A stretch of DNA of 64,000 nt from Streptosporangium oxazolinicum (lineage in GTDB: Bacteria > Actinomycetota > Actinomycetes > Streptosporangiales > Streptosporangiaceae): the NCBI RefSeq assembly GCF_039537505.1, contig NZ_BAABAQ010000006.1, positions 248,001-312,000 of the forward strand, written 5' to 3'. The notes under the pieces were generated by a model. That model saw only the letters and a list, made by a program, of their open reading frames with translations. It ran no database searches and was not told the origin of the DNA. Made by a program: the position numbers and the translations under genes. Shown here piece by piece: positions 18,356 through 26,212 of the stretch; the first letter of the stretch is position 1, and every line of letters starts with the position of its first letter.

Positions 18356-19126
18356 TCACGCCTCCAGCTTCATCAGCGTGTCCAGCACCGACTGCGGCGT
18401 CGGCCCGGTCAGCTCGCTGACCAGCAGGCCGTCACGGAGGAAGACCACGCGGTCGGCGTACGAGGCCGCCACCGGGTCGTGGGTGACCATCACGATCGTC
18501 TGGTCGAGCTCGCGCACCGACGTCCGCAGGAAGGACAGCACCTCGGCGCCGCTGCGCGAGTCCAGGTTGCCGGTGGGCTCGTCGGCGAAGATCACCTGCG
18601 GCCTGCTGATCAGGGCGCGGGCGACCGCGACGCGCTGCTGCTGGCCGCCCGACAGCTCCGTGGGCCTGTGGCCCAGCCGGTCACGCAGCCCCACGGTCTC
18701 CACGACCAGGTCGAACAGCGCGGGGTCGGCCAGCTGCCCGGCGATCTCCAGCGGGAGCCGGATGTTCTGCTCCGCCGTCAGCGTCGGCAGCAGGTTGAAC
18801 GCCTGGAAGACGAAACCGATCCGCTCGCGGCGGAGCATGGTGAGCTGCCTGTCGTTGAGCCCGGTCAGCTCCACGTCCCCGATGTGCACCTGCCCGCCGC
18901 TCACCGTGTCCAGCCCGGCCAGGCAGTGCATCAGCGTGGACTTCCCCGACCCCGAGGGACCCATGATCGCGGTGAAGGCGCCCGTCGAGAAGGAGACGTT
19001 CACTTCCCGCAGCGCGTGCACGGCGGTGTCCCCCCGGCCGTACACCTTGCTGAGTTCCCTGGCCGTCACGGCCGGCACCGCGCTTCCCCGCGCGTCCCAC
19101 GCGCCGACCTCTCCGGTGATGGTCAC
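18356..19126 (-). CDS. ABC transporter ATP-binding protein (LolD/MacB type)
   Basis: 256-aa ATPase: Walker A GPSGSGKST, Q-loop FVFQAFNLLP, signature LSGGQQQRVAVARAL, Walker B VIFADEPTGNLD and H-loop VTHD. The family insert typical of FtsX partners (EPTGNLDS) is present. GTG 19126 is chosen because GAGGAGAG lies 7 nt upstream; the open frame continues further but reads poorly. It is followed after 1 nt by the FtsX permease. Confidence 0.93.
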   Translation of the reverse strand: MTITGEVGAWDARGSAVPAVTARELSKVYGRGDTAVHALREVNVSFSTGAFTAIMGPSGSGKSTLMHCLAGLDTVSGGQVHIGDVELTGLNDRQLTMLRRERIGFVFQAFNLLPTLTAEQNIRLPLEIAGQLADPALFDLVVETVGLRDRLGHRPTELSGGQQQRVAVARALISRPQVIFADEPTGNLDSRSGAEVLSFLRTSVRELDQTIVMVTHDPVAASYADRVVFLRDGLLVSELTGPTPQSVLDTLMKLEA

Positions 19127-19458
19127 GGCAGCTCTCCTCAATAACGTATGGCGTATGACTGCCCAAACGGTATTGATGGGGAAAGAGGGATCCATCAGGC
19201 ATTAGGCCTGACTTGCGAGGCGGGGGAGGGGGCCGGAGAAGGAGGGACGCGACCTCCGTCGTAGCGCCGCCTCGGCCATTCGGACGAGGGGTCGAGGTGA
19301 CCGAGGGGCCGAGGCGGCCCAAGGCGGCCGGGACGATCGGGATGCTCAGGACGCTTAGGGCGACTGAGTGACCGGGATGGCCGAGGTGGCCGGGAAGGCG
19401 AGGTGGCCGAGGCGACCGGGATTCCGGCTCCGGGGAGGTTTCTCCGCCCCGCCCGGGT
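19127..19458. other. Intergenic, low-complexity GGCCGAGG repeats
   Basis: About 330 nt between two minus-strand genes. From 19200 to 19440 it consists of degenerate repeats of (A/G)GGCGGCCGAGG and GGCCGAGGTGGCC. No gene, clear promoter or clean terminator is recognised. Confidence 0.5.
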
Positions 19459-20016
19459 CTACCTCCGTGGGTATTTGATCTTCAGGGTGCCCAGGCCGAC
19501 CCTGCCGGTGACGCGCAGCACCGGCGCGTCCGGACGGCCCGGATCGGTGGCCTTGTTGCTGATCGTGCCCATGTTCGTGGTCACCGAGTCGACCCACACG
19601 GTCCATCCTCGCGGCACGATCACCAGGATGGTGCCCATCCCGCAGGTCGCCTCCAGCAGCACCTCGCGGTGCGAGCACACCGCCTCGGTGAAGTCGATCT
19701 TCACATTGCCCGAGGTGCAACTCGCCACGATGCGCGCGGGCACCACCCAGTAGTCCTTCTGCTGCACATTCCCGTGCTTCGTCCGCAACTCCAGGACCCC
19801 GCCCCCCGTACCCGGCGCGGCGAGCGACGAGTTCAGCGGCAGGTCGGCGGTGAGAGCCCTCAGATCGGCGTACGTCTTGGCGGACTGCGTCCGCTCGATC
19901 CGCTCCTCCAACTCCTCCAGGGTGAGCCGCCCTTCCCCCGCGGCCACGCGCAACTGCTCGATGACCACGTCACGGTCGGCGTGCGACGCGCGGAGCAGAC
20001 CGTCAGAGTCCGTCAT
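19459..20016 (-). CDS. DUF1707 protein with a LiaF-like C-terminal domain
   Basis: 185 aa. The N-terminus (MTDSDGLLRASHADRDVVIEQLRVAAGEGRLTLEELEERI, in part) is the classic DUF1707 SHOCT-like helix module found in actinobacteria. After residue ~75 comes a beta-rich domain (GNVKIDFTEAVCSH, GTILVIVPRGWTVWVD) resembling the C-terminal part of LiaF-type proteins that respond to cell-wall antibiotics. No membrane helix is present. It is 9 nt downstream of the response regulator and probably belongs to the same operon. Confidence 0.8.
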   Translation of the reverse strand: MTDSDGLLRASHADRDVVIEQLRVAAGEGRLTLEELEERIERTQSAKTYADLRALTADLPLNSSLAAPGTGGGVLELRTKHGNVQQKDYWVVPARIVASCTSGNVKIDFTEAVCSHREVLLEATCGMGTILVIVPRGWTVWVDSVTTNMGTISNKATDPGRPDAPVLRVTGRVGLGTLKIKYPRR

Positions 20017-20025
20017 ACGATCATG

Positions 20026-20718
20026 CTAGTCGGCCGAATGCGGAGTGACGATCCCTGATTCATAGGCATATACGACGACCTGCGCCCGATCTCTCAGGCT
20101 CAGCTTGGCCAGTATCCGGCCCAGATGCGTCTTGACCGTCGCCTCCGCCAGCTCCAGCCGACCGGCGATCTCCATGTTCGACAACCCCCTGGCCACCAGC
20201 ACCAGCACCTCCCGCTCCCGCGCCGTCAGCCCGGACAACACCGGAGGCTCGGCCGTTCCCGCCGAGGGAAGGTGCACCGCGAAACGCTCCAGCAACCGCC
20301 GCGTCGTGCTCGGCGCCACCACCGCGTCCCCGCTGTGCACCGACTGGATCGCGCTCACCAGATCGGCGGGCGGCACATCCTTCAGCAGAAACCCCGACGC
20401 GCCCGCCTTCAACGCCGCGAACGCGTACTCGTCCAGATCGAACGTGGTCAGGATCAGCACCCGAGGACCCCCCGCCACCGAACGGATCAGCCGCGTCGCC
20501 TCCACCCCGTCCATGACCGGCATCCGCACGTCCATCAGCACCACGTCCACGGCGACCGTCCGCACCGTCTCCACCGCCGCCACCCCGTTGCCCGCCTCCG
20601 CGACGACCTCGATACCGGGATGGGCACTGAGAACCATGCGAAAACCGGCGCGCAGCAACTCCTGATCGTCGACCAGCATCACACGAATCACCCGGTCATC
20701 CACCGCGTACTCCGTCAA
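20026..20718 (-). CDS. NarL/LuxR-family response regulator
   Basis: 230 aa. The receiver domain occupies residues ~10-125, with the acidic pocket VDDQ, phospho-acceptor Asp in VVLMDVRMPVMDG and Lys in LLKDV. The C-terminal LuxR HTH (LTAREREVLVLVARGLSNMEIAGRL) lies at about 160-220. Its ATG overlaps the kinase stop (ATGA), so expression is coupled. It should be phosphorylated by the adjacent kinase and probably controls envelope genes nearby, such as the DUF1707 and ABC genes (inference). Confidence 0.93.
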   Translation of the reverse strand: MTEYAVDDRVIRVMLVDDQELLRAGFRMVLSAHPGIEVVAEAGNGVAAVETVRTVAVDVVLMDVRMPVMDGVEATRLIRSVAGGPRVLILTTFDLDEYAFAALKAGASGFLLKDVPPADLVSAIQSVHSGDAVVAPSTTRRLLERFAVHLPSAGTAEPPVLSGLTAREREVLVLVARGLSNMEIAGRLELAEATVKTHLGRILAKLSLRDRAQVVVYAYESGIVTPHSAD

Positions 20719-21914
20719 GCCGCCCGACCCGCCCCGGTATCGCCGATCGGCAGCCGCGCCACCACCTGGAACCCGCCGCCCGGAACGGGCCTCGCCTCCA
20801 CGCTCCCGCCGAACATCGCGACCCGCTCCCGCATGCCGACCAGCCCGTGCCCACCCTCGCGCTCCGGCGTCGCGGCACCACGACCGTCGTCGGTCACCCG
20901 CACGAGCAGCTCCCGCACGCCGTACTCCATCTCGACCGTGGCCCTGCTGTCCGGACCGCCATGCTTGAGGGTATTGGTGAGCGCCTCCTGGACGATCCGG
21001 TAAACCGTAAGCTGCTCCCCCTCGGGAAGCTCCCGGGAAACGCCGGACACCCGCAACTCCACCGGCAACCCCGACTCCCGCACCTGCGCCACCAGCCCGT
21101 CCAGCTGCGACAGGCTCGGCTGCGGAGCGTACTCCTCCTGAACACCGTCGGCCCGCAGCACGCCCACCATCCGCCGCATCTCCGCCAGCGCCCTGCGGCC
21201 CGTGGCCGAGACCGCCTCCATCGCCCTGCGCGCCTGCTCCGGATCGCGGTCGATCGCGTACCCCGCCCCGTCGGCCTGAACGATGATCACACTCACGTTG
21301 TGCGCGACCACGTCGTGCAACTCACGGGCGATCCTGGCCCGCTCCGCCGCCGCCGCCAGCCTGGCCTGCTGATCACGCTCCCGCTCCGCCCGCTCGGCCC
21401 GCTCCTCCAGACCCTCCAGGTAACGACGCCGGGTGTTCGCGTAGATCCCCGCCATCCAGACCGCCACCGCGAACGCCGAAGCCGTGGCGAAAGCACTCGG
21501 ATCAAGCCCCTTGGGCACCCGCCCGAACACCAGGAACAACCCCAGCTCCACCACCAGCCCCGCCCCCACCGCCCAGCGCAACGGACGCCGCGACGCCACT
21601 TCGTACATGGCGACGAGCACGGAGACGTTGAAGAACAGGGGCGGCACCCCGGCGAGCCACTGCAGGAAAGAGGTGAGCGAGATGATCGCGAAGACCGCGA
21701 CGGGACGCTCGCGCAACCAGAACAGCGGCACGAACAGCAGCAGCGTCAGCCCCGCGAACCCCCACAGCCCGATCCTCTCCGCCCCCCAGGCCACCATGTT
21801 GATCACCCCGACGGTCCAGACATTGAGCAGCGAGACCAGCAGGAACGGAATCAGCCACAGGGCATCTGTGATCCTGGGATGGCGCCCGCTCCAGGCGCGT
21901 AGTCTGCCGAACAC
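20715..21914 (-). CDS. HisKA_3-type sensor histidine kinase
   Basis: 399 aa. Four to six membrane segments fill residues ~15-160 with almost no extracytoplasmic domain, so it is an intramembrane-sensing kinase. A coiled coil (ERAERAERERDQQARL) leads into the dimerisation helix with the phospho-acceptor in ARELHDVVAHNVSVI, followed by the ATPase domain (N-box QEALTNTLKHG, G-boxes DDGRGAA and GGHGLVGMRER). This layout resembles LiaS/DesK-like kinases. It overlaps its response regulator by ATGA. Confidence 0.93.
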   Translation of the reverse strand: MFGRLRAWSGRHPRITDALWLIPFLLVSLLNVWTVGVINMVAWGAERIGLWGFAGLTLLLFVPLFWLRERPVAVFAIISLTSFLQWLAGVPPLFFNVSVLVAMYEVASRRPLRWAVGAGLVVELGLFLVFGRVPKGLDPSAFATASAFAVAVWMAGIYANTRRRYLEGLEERAERAERERDQQARLAAAAERARIARELHDVVAHNVSVIIVQADGAGYAIDRDPEQARRAMEAVSATGRRALAEMRRMVGVLRADGVQEEYAPQPSLSQLDGLVAQVRESGLPVELRVSGVSRELPEGEQLTVYRIVQEALTNTLKHGGPDSRATVEMEYGVRELLVRVTDDGRGAATPEREGGHGLVGMRERVAMFGGSVEARPVPGGGFQVVARLPIGDTGAGRAA

Positions 21915-22268
21915 ATCACCACGATACGTATGCGCAGATCAGCCCCCTTCCCCCTCAAGGTGGAACCCGGTGTACGACTCAGGTCGCACACCGGGCCGCA
22001 CATTCGGCACGGCTTACACAGCCTTTACGGTCTCTGGGGCACCATGGTTTCTGGGAGCGCCCTACGGGGTGAGTAAAGGGAGATAGTTTGTGGTGATCAA
22101 TCACAACGACGCGGGTCGCGCGGCCACGAGAACAGGCCGCGCGACCTGACGTTTTCCCAGGCCTGCCGGATAGCCATCGCTCCCCCCGCCCGCACGGATC
22201 CACAGGGTTTCCCAGTCGGTGACGAGCATCGCGCCCTCCCGGGCGACACGGCCGGACGAGGCCGGACC
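21915..22268. other. Intergenic region holding a strong hairpin
   Basis: About 350 nt between the kinase gene and the ribbon-helix-helix reading frame, both on the minus strand. It holds the hairpin at 22114-22146 and presumably the kinase promoter. Minus-strand frames over it are Arg/Gly-rich and unconvincing. Confidence 0.5.
22114..22146 (-). terminator. Terminator-like hairpin after the HNH/RHH frame
   Basis: A perfect 12-bp stem GGTCGCGCGGCC (22114-22125) pairs with GGCCGCGCGACC (22135-22146) across a 9-nt loop. There is no U-tract, which is common in actinobacterial terminators. It lies 123 nt past the stop of the frame that ends at 22269. Confidence 0.65.
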
Positions 22269-22505
22269 TCACGCGAGCGGCTCGCCGGAGCCGTCTCCCA
22301 CGGCGAAACCGCGCGAACCCGCCTCCCAGGTCTCACCGGCCTCGTCGAACGCGATGCGCTCCTCTTCGATGATGGATTCGCGCATCAATTGGATGGCTCT
22401 GCGTATGACCGCGGATCTCGACGCGAAGCGTTTTTCGCTCCGGCAGTATTCTATGAAGAATGAATCCTGGGGCGATATTGTTACGCTGGTGTCTATCGAC
22501 TTCAT
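22269..22505 (-). CDS. Ribbon-helix-helix (ParD/CopG-like) protein, internal start
   Basis: The last 78 codons of the HNH frame read like an independent ribbon-helix-helix protein: MKSIDTSVTISPQDSFFIEY, then FASRSAVIRRAIQLMRE, followed by an acidic tail. The pattern (beta-strand, then ASRSAVIRRAI helix) is that of ParD-type antitoxins. ATG 22505 would start it 28 nt after the tRNA-like gene; I see no good Shine-Dalgarno. No ParE, PIN or MazF-like toxin follows before the hairpin at 22146. It may be a separate gene or the C-terminal domain of the fused product. Confidence 0.55.
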   Translation of the reverse strand: MKSIDTSVTISPQDSFFIEYCRSEKRFASRSAVIRRAIQLMRESIIEEERIAFDEAGETWEAGSRGFAVGDGSGEPLA

Positions 22506-23072
22506 GTCGACCGGGATATCTTGAATTGTTTTGTAGGGCCGTCGGGATTCGAACCCGAACTTGCACGGACCTAAACCGTGTGTCTCTGCCTTTGGACTAC
22601 GGCCCCTTGATTTTCCTGCGAAATTCTCTGTCTGTGAATGGCAATTGGGGCAGAGAAAGCGCAGGTTTTCTTTTCTGTTGTCCAGCCAGTCGCCATTGAT
22701 ATGGTCGACGTGCAGTGTCAATGCCTGACCCCGCCAGGCGCCCTCGATCCTACATCCCGCGCAGCGGTACGGCATCCCGATAGCGATCAAGCTGCGCCTG
22801 AGCTGCCCCGGGTCCGGGCGCGTGCTGCCCTCCGGCCGTACGACCAGAACCTGTTCCGGGAGACGGCGTCGCGGTGAGGGTCGCCCCTTGTTGGGGGAGA
22901 CCCTGCGAAAGTGCGACGTGTCGATTCCGAAGCGCTTCAGCTGGCGGCTGATGTGGGCGTGGTTGCCGCCCGCGATGGTGATGCCGAGGCGGCGCAGGAC
23001 GTCGGCGATGCTGAAGGAGTCGGCCGCGGCCTCCGCCAGCATTTCGGGGGTGTATTTGTATTTGGTGGGCAC
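22269..23072 (-). CDS. HNH endonuclease frame reading through a tRNA-like gene
   Basis: One uninterrupted 267-codon frame. Residues ~1-60 form an HTH-like module (SFSIADVLRRLGITIAGGNHAHISRQ, in part). Residues ~100-150 are a zinc-finger HNH domain: two CxxC pairs (CAGC, CPNC) around HVDHINGDWLDNRKENL. After NFAGKSRGR the frame runs in phase through the whole tRNA-like gene, reading ETHGLGPCKFGFESRRPYKT, and into a ribbon-helix-helix segment. GTG 23072 is preceded at 6 nt by TAGCCT, so the start is probably leaderless. HNH proteins of this shape are widespread in actinomycetes; DNA nicking or homing is inferred. Whether protein is made past the tRNA is unknown. Confidence 0.72.
   Translation of the reverse strand: MPTKYKYTPEMLAEAAADSFSIADVLRRLGITIAGGNHAHISRQLKRFGIDTSHFRRVSPNKGRPSPRRRLPEQVLVVRPEGSTRPDPGQLRRSLIAIGMPYRCAGCRIEGAWRGQALTLHVDHINGDWLDNRKENLRFLCPNCHSQTENFAGKSRGRSPKAETHGLGPCKFGFESRRPYKTIQDIPVDMKSIDTSVTISPQDSFFIEYCRSEKRFASRSAVIRRAIQLMRESIIEEERIAFDEAGETWEAGSRGFAVGDGSGEPLA
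22534..22606 (-). tRNA. tRNA-like gene, anticodon UAG (Leu), class I shape
   Basis: 73 nt fold as a full cloverleaf: acceptor stem GGGGCCG/CGGCCCT (first pair G-U), a 3-bp D stem with GG in the loop, anticodon stem CACGG/CCGTG with loop TTTAGGT, 5-nt variable loop, and T arm TCGGG-TTCGAAT-CCCGA, discriminator A. CCA is not encoded. Positions 34-36 are UAG, which would read the leucine codon CUA, yet bacterial tRNA-Leu has a long variable arm and this does not. It lies inside, and on the same strand as, an open frame with an HNH endonuclease. It could be a functional minor tRNA, a pseudo-tRNA or a processing signal. Confidence 0.8.
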
Positions 23073-23146
23073 GCCCCAAGGCTAGGTAATGGGGCCGACA
23101 ATTCTTGGCACGTGCCCATGTCGTATTAAATGGCGAAAAAGGGGTG

Positions 23147-23611
23147 TTAGTCGACGCCGAGTTCGCGGCGGAGGCGGGCCACGTGGCCGGTCGCCTTCAC
23201 GTTGTAGAGAGCCTTCTCTATCTTGCCGTCTGCGTCGATGACGAAGGTGGAGCGGATGACCCCGACGGTCGTCTTGCCGTACATCGTCTTCTCCCCGTAC
23301 GCGTCGTAGGCCTTGTGGACCTCAAGGGAGGGGTCGGACAGAAGCGGGAAGGTCAGGGCGTCGTGCTCGACGAACTTGGCGAGCTTGGCCGGGCTGTCCT
23401 TGGAGACGCCGAGCACGGCGAATCCGGCAGAGGTCAGCGAGGCGAGGCTGTCGCGGAAGTCGCAGGCCTGCTTGGTGCAGCCCGGGGTCATCGCGGCGGG
23501 ATAGAAGTAGAGGATGACGCGCTTGCCGCGATATGTCTCCAGCGACACGGTGGTGCCGTCGGCGGCGGGAAGCGTGAAGTCCGGGGCGGCGTCGCCCGGC
23601 TCAAGTTTCAT
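23147..23611 (-). CDS. bcp: Thioredoxin-dependent peroxiredoxin (BCP/PrxQ type)
   Basis: Reduces hydroperoxides with electrons from thioredoxin. The 154-aa protein has the peroxidatic Cys45 in MTPGCTKQACDF and a second Cys50 five residues later, the arrangement of alpha-type PrxQ/BCP enzymes, and the conserved GVSKDS and GVIRSTFVID segments. The N-terminus MKLEPGDAAPDFTLP is typical. It is preceded by a purine-rich GAGGAACACC. It stands between the HNH element and the divergent DUF3618 gene. Confidence 0.93.
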   Translation of the reverse strand: MKLEPGDAAPDFTLPAADGTTVSLETYRGKRVILYFYPAAMTPGCTKQACDFRDSLASLTSAGFAVLGVSKDSPAKLAKFVEHDALTFPLLSDPSLEVHKAYDAYGEKTMYGKTTVGVIRSTFVIDADGKIEKALYNVKATGHVARLRRELGVD

Positions 23612-23722
23612 GGTGTTCCTCCGAGGAATGGTTCCCGGGTCAACTTACCGGCCTGCCCGAAGTGCCGTGGGTGGGCGGGACCTGACAGACTGATCAGTGT
23701 CAAGGAGTAGGGGAGGAGAGCC

Positions 23723-24052
23723 ATGGCGGACACCGATCCCGCGGAGTTGGAACGGCAGATCGAGCGCACGCGCGCGGAGTTGGCCCAGACGGTGGACGCC
23801 ATCGCGGACCGGGTGAGCCCCAAGCGGGTCGCGGCGCGCGGTGTGGCGAGGGTCCGGGCGAACGCGGAGCATCTCGTCGGCCAGGTCGGGGACCTGGTGA
23901 GTGGCGCGGCGGGGCCGAAGCCGGTCAGGCTCGCCGGTGAGCCCGAGGATCTGTGGGCGGACGACCGGCCGGACCTGGCGCCGATCCTGATCGGGGTGGG
24001 GGCGGTGCTGGCGCTCGGTGCGGTGGTCATGCTGTGGCGCCGTCGTCGCTGA
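23723..24052 (+). CDS. DUF3618 family membrane protein
   Basis: 109 aa. The N-terminal half begins MADTDPAELERQIERTRAEL, the characteristic DUF3618 start, and continues as charged helix (TVDAIADRVSPKRVAARG). A single membrane segment near the C-terminus (LIGVGAVLALGAVVML) ends in WRRRR, so the protein is tail-anchored with its bulk in the cytoplasm. The function is unknown; in actinobacteria it often sits beside bcp, as here (divergent, 111 nt). Confidence 0.85.
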   Translation: MADTDPAELERQIERTRAELAQTVDAIADRVSPKRVAARGVARVRANAEHLVGQVGDLVSGAAGPKPVRLAGEPEDLWADDRPDLAPILIGVGAVLALGAVVMLWRRRR

Positions 24053-24173
24053 CCGGGGCTTCCGGATGTTGCCGGTGACCGGTCGGAGACCGTGAATTGA
24101 GTAGGGGTTTACTCATGTGACCTTTTTCCTGCTCGCGGAACATCGCGAGTAGGTGAAAGGGAGGGGTAAATCC

Positions 24174-24662
24174 ATGAAAAACATGATTCGCGCCGCGATC
24201 GCGGTGGTGGCTACCACGGGCCTCATGCTGACGGCGGCTCCGGCCGCCTTCGCCGCGACACCGGCTACCGCGTCTTCGGCCTCGTCGGCGCGAGACTTCG
24301 ACGACAGCTTCGAGCAGGAGTCCAGGAACGGCCTGGCCTCGCTGGGGGCGGAGTACTCGGTCCGGGGTGACGAGGAGGAGGACAACACGTTCAGGCTGCG
24401 GGGCGAGCTGTACGACGGTGACCGGCGCACCTTCCGCCAGGGCGGTCGCTGTGCCTATGTCGAGGTCCAGATCATCTCGTCCGGTGACGAGGACTGGGAG
24501 GTCGCCAAGCGCTACAGGCTGTGCAGCTACGACGACACCAAGCGCTTCCGCGTCACGGCGCACGACGTGAGTGAGGTGCGGGTCAAGACCTGCCAGGTCA
24601 AGTACCGAGGCTCGTCGACCTACAGGTGCAGCAGGTGGGCGGAGCTCGACCTGGGCTTCTGA
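24174..24662 (+). CDS. Secreted protein of unknown function
   Basis: 162 aa with a clear Sec signal peptide (MKNMIRAAIAVVATTGLMLT through APAAFAA, cleavage likely after AFA-A near residue 26). The mature part is ~135 residues, acidic, with four cysteines (CAYVEV, RLCSYDD, KTCQVKY, YRCSRW) that could form two disulfides, and looks like a small beta-domain. ATG 24174 is chosen for the GGGAGGGG 7 nt upstream. No family recognised. A strong terminator follows before a convergent gene. Confidence 0.75.
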   Translation: MKNMIRAAIAVVATTGLMLTAAPAAFAATPATASSASSARDFDDSFEQESRNGLASLGAEYSVRGDEEEDNTFRLRGELYDGDRRTFRQGGRCAYVEVQIISSGDEDWEVAKRYRLCSYDDTKRFRVTAHDVSEVRVKTCQVKYRGSSTYRCSRWAELDLGF

Positions 24663-24677
24663 GGTCTCTCGGAGGCT

Positions 24678-24732
24678 CGGCCCCTCCGGGTGCGAGAGCA
24701 CCGCAGGCCATCGTGCCCGGAGGGTGGGGCCG
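24678..24732 (+). terminator. Possible terminator after the secreted-protein gene
   Basis: CGGCCCCTCCGGG at 24678-24690 can pair with CCCGGA (24716-24721) and GGGGCCG (24726-24732), leaving a 4-nt bulge. It starts 16 nt after the stop codon. Confidence 0.5.
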
Positions 24733-24777
24733 GGGGCATCACAGGAACCGGGACATCACGGAAACTGGGACGTGACG

Positions 24778-24817
24778 GGAACGGGCACTCGCCGGTGGAC
24801 CGGCGGGTGCCCGTTCC
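24778..24817. terminator. Strong bidirectional terminator hairpin
   Basis: An 18-bp stem (24778-24795 with 24800-24817) contains only one G-U pair and has a 4-nt TGGA loop. It sits between convergent genes ending at 24662 and 24870. Confidence 0.75.
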
Positions 24818-24869
24818 GCGTGTCCGTTCCGCGTGCCGGGACCCGCTCCCCTCGAAAAAGCGCCGGAGG

Positions 24870-26063
24870 TCAGAGGAAGGCGCGGCCCTCGCCCCGGTAG
24901 GTGGGGACCTCGTCCACGACCTCGTCCCCGTCGATCAGGTGCAGGCTCGCGAAGCGCTCGCAGAGCTCGCCCGCCTTGGCGTGCCGGAACCAGACCCGGT
25001 CACCGGCGCGCAGGTCCTCGGCGGCCTGTCCGATCAGGGGGGTCTGGACCTCCCCGGCTCCCTCGTTGGAGTCGTAGCGCAGCCCGCACGGCAGGTAGGG
25101 CTGGGGAAGGCGGTCGTCGCCGGGGGCTCCGGAGGCGGGGTAGCCGCCGCCGAGGACGGTGACGACGCCGGGCGCGGGGCGGCGGACGACGGGCAGGGCG
25201 AACAGGGCGGCGGGCCGGCCGGTGAATCCCCGGTAGAAGTCGAACAGGCGGGGGTGGAAGAAGCCGGATCCGGCCGCGATCTCGGTGACGGCCCTCTCCT
25301 TGGCGGTCTTCTCGATGCTGCCGGTGCCGCCGCCGTTGACGAACTCCAGGTCGGTGACCTGGCGGACGGCCCGCACGATCCGGCCCCTGCGCGTGATCAG
25401 CTCGCGCCGGGACCGGGCCTGCATCAGGCGTACGGCCCGGGTGAGGGCGGGGTTGCCCGGAGGGTTGTCGCCGACCCCGGCGATCTGCGCCTCGTACGCC
25501 ATCAGGCCCACGAGCCGGAACCCGGGCCGTTTCGCGATCTCGGTGGCGAGGTCGGCGGCCTGGTCGATCTCGCGGATGGGGGAGCGGCGGACGCCCGCCC
25601 TGAACCGGCCGCCGAAGGCGAGGTAGCCCGCGTCGACGTCCAGGCAGAGCCGGATCTCGTGGCGGTCGCGGACTCCGGCGACGGCGGACTCGACGAGGTC
25701 CAGGTGCTCGGTCCGGTCCACCATGATCGTGATCTCCCGGGCCGCGGCCGGTCCGGCGGCCAGCTCGGCGAGCGCGGCGCGGTCGACGGTGGGGTACGCG
25801 ACCAGCACGTCCCGCATCCCGGTGGAGACGAGCCAGAGGGCCTCGGGGAGGGTGAAGGCCATGATCCCGGTGAAGCCGTCCATGGCGAGGATGCGTTCGA
25901 GCACGGCCCGGGACCTGACGGACTTGCTGGCGACCCTGATCGGTTTGCCTCCGGCGCGGCGGACCATGCCCTCGGCGTTGGCGCGCAGGGCGGGAAGGTC
26001 GAGGACGGCGAAGGGAGGGTCCAGGTGCGCTGTGGCCCGGTCGTAGCGCTGGCGGTCGTCCAT
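24870..26063 (-). CDS. PLP-dependent amino-acid deaminase/aldolase (D-threonine aldolase-like, alanine-racemase fold)
   Basis: 397 aa. The N-terminal TIM barrel starts PPFAVLDLPALRANAEGM and has VASKSVRSRAVL, whose Lys should bind PLP. Other conserved features are LVAYPTVD, LCLDVDAGY and the C-terminal beta-domain with GGGYPASG and DRVWFRHAKAGE. These fit the alanine-racemase N-terminal-domain proteins annotated as amino acid deaminase/aldolase or D-threonine aldolase. The precise substrate cannot be read. The gene stands alone, convergent with the secreted-protein gene. Confidence 0.78.
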   Translation of the reverse strand: MDDRQRYDRATAHLDPPFAVLDLPALRANAEGMVRRAGGKPIRVASKSVRSRAVLERILAMDGFTGIMAFTLPEALWLVSTGMRDVLVAYPTVDRAALAELAAGPAAAREITIMVDRTEHLDLVESAVAGVRDRHEIRLCLDVDAGYLAFGGRFRAGVRRSPIREIDQAADLATEIAKRPGFRLVGLMAYEAQIAGVGDNPPGNPALTRAVRLMQARSRRELITRRGRIVRAVRQVTDLEFVNGGGTGSIEKTAKERAVTEIAAGSGFFHPRLFDFYRGFTGRPAALFALPVVRRPAPGVVTVLGGGYPASGAPGDDRLPQPYLPCGLRYDSNEGAGEVQTPLIGQAAEDLRAGDRVWFRHAKAGELCERFASLHLIDGDEVVDEVPTYRGEGRAFL

Positions 26064-26212
26064 GCCCGCAGGATAACCCGGCCCCGGGAAATGTGAACGC
26101 TATTCATATTGCCGGACGGGTGATCAATGCTCCCGCCAGGGGGATCCCAAGATCGTGCAAGTGGGCGGTTGATCCCCGGCCCGCCCCTGCCGGAACGCGT
26201 ACACCTGACCGA

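Noticed and set aside
16141..18420. 759-codon plus-strand frame
   Set aside because: Antisense to the FtsX permease; His/Arg/Gln-rich without any domain.
22097..22272. A toxin gene downstream of the ribbon-helix-helix frame
   Set aside because: Minus-strand frames here are short and lack ParE, MazF or PIN motifs; a terminator hairpin occupies the region.
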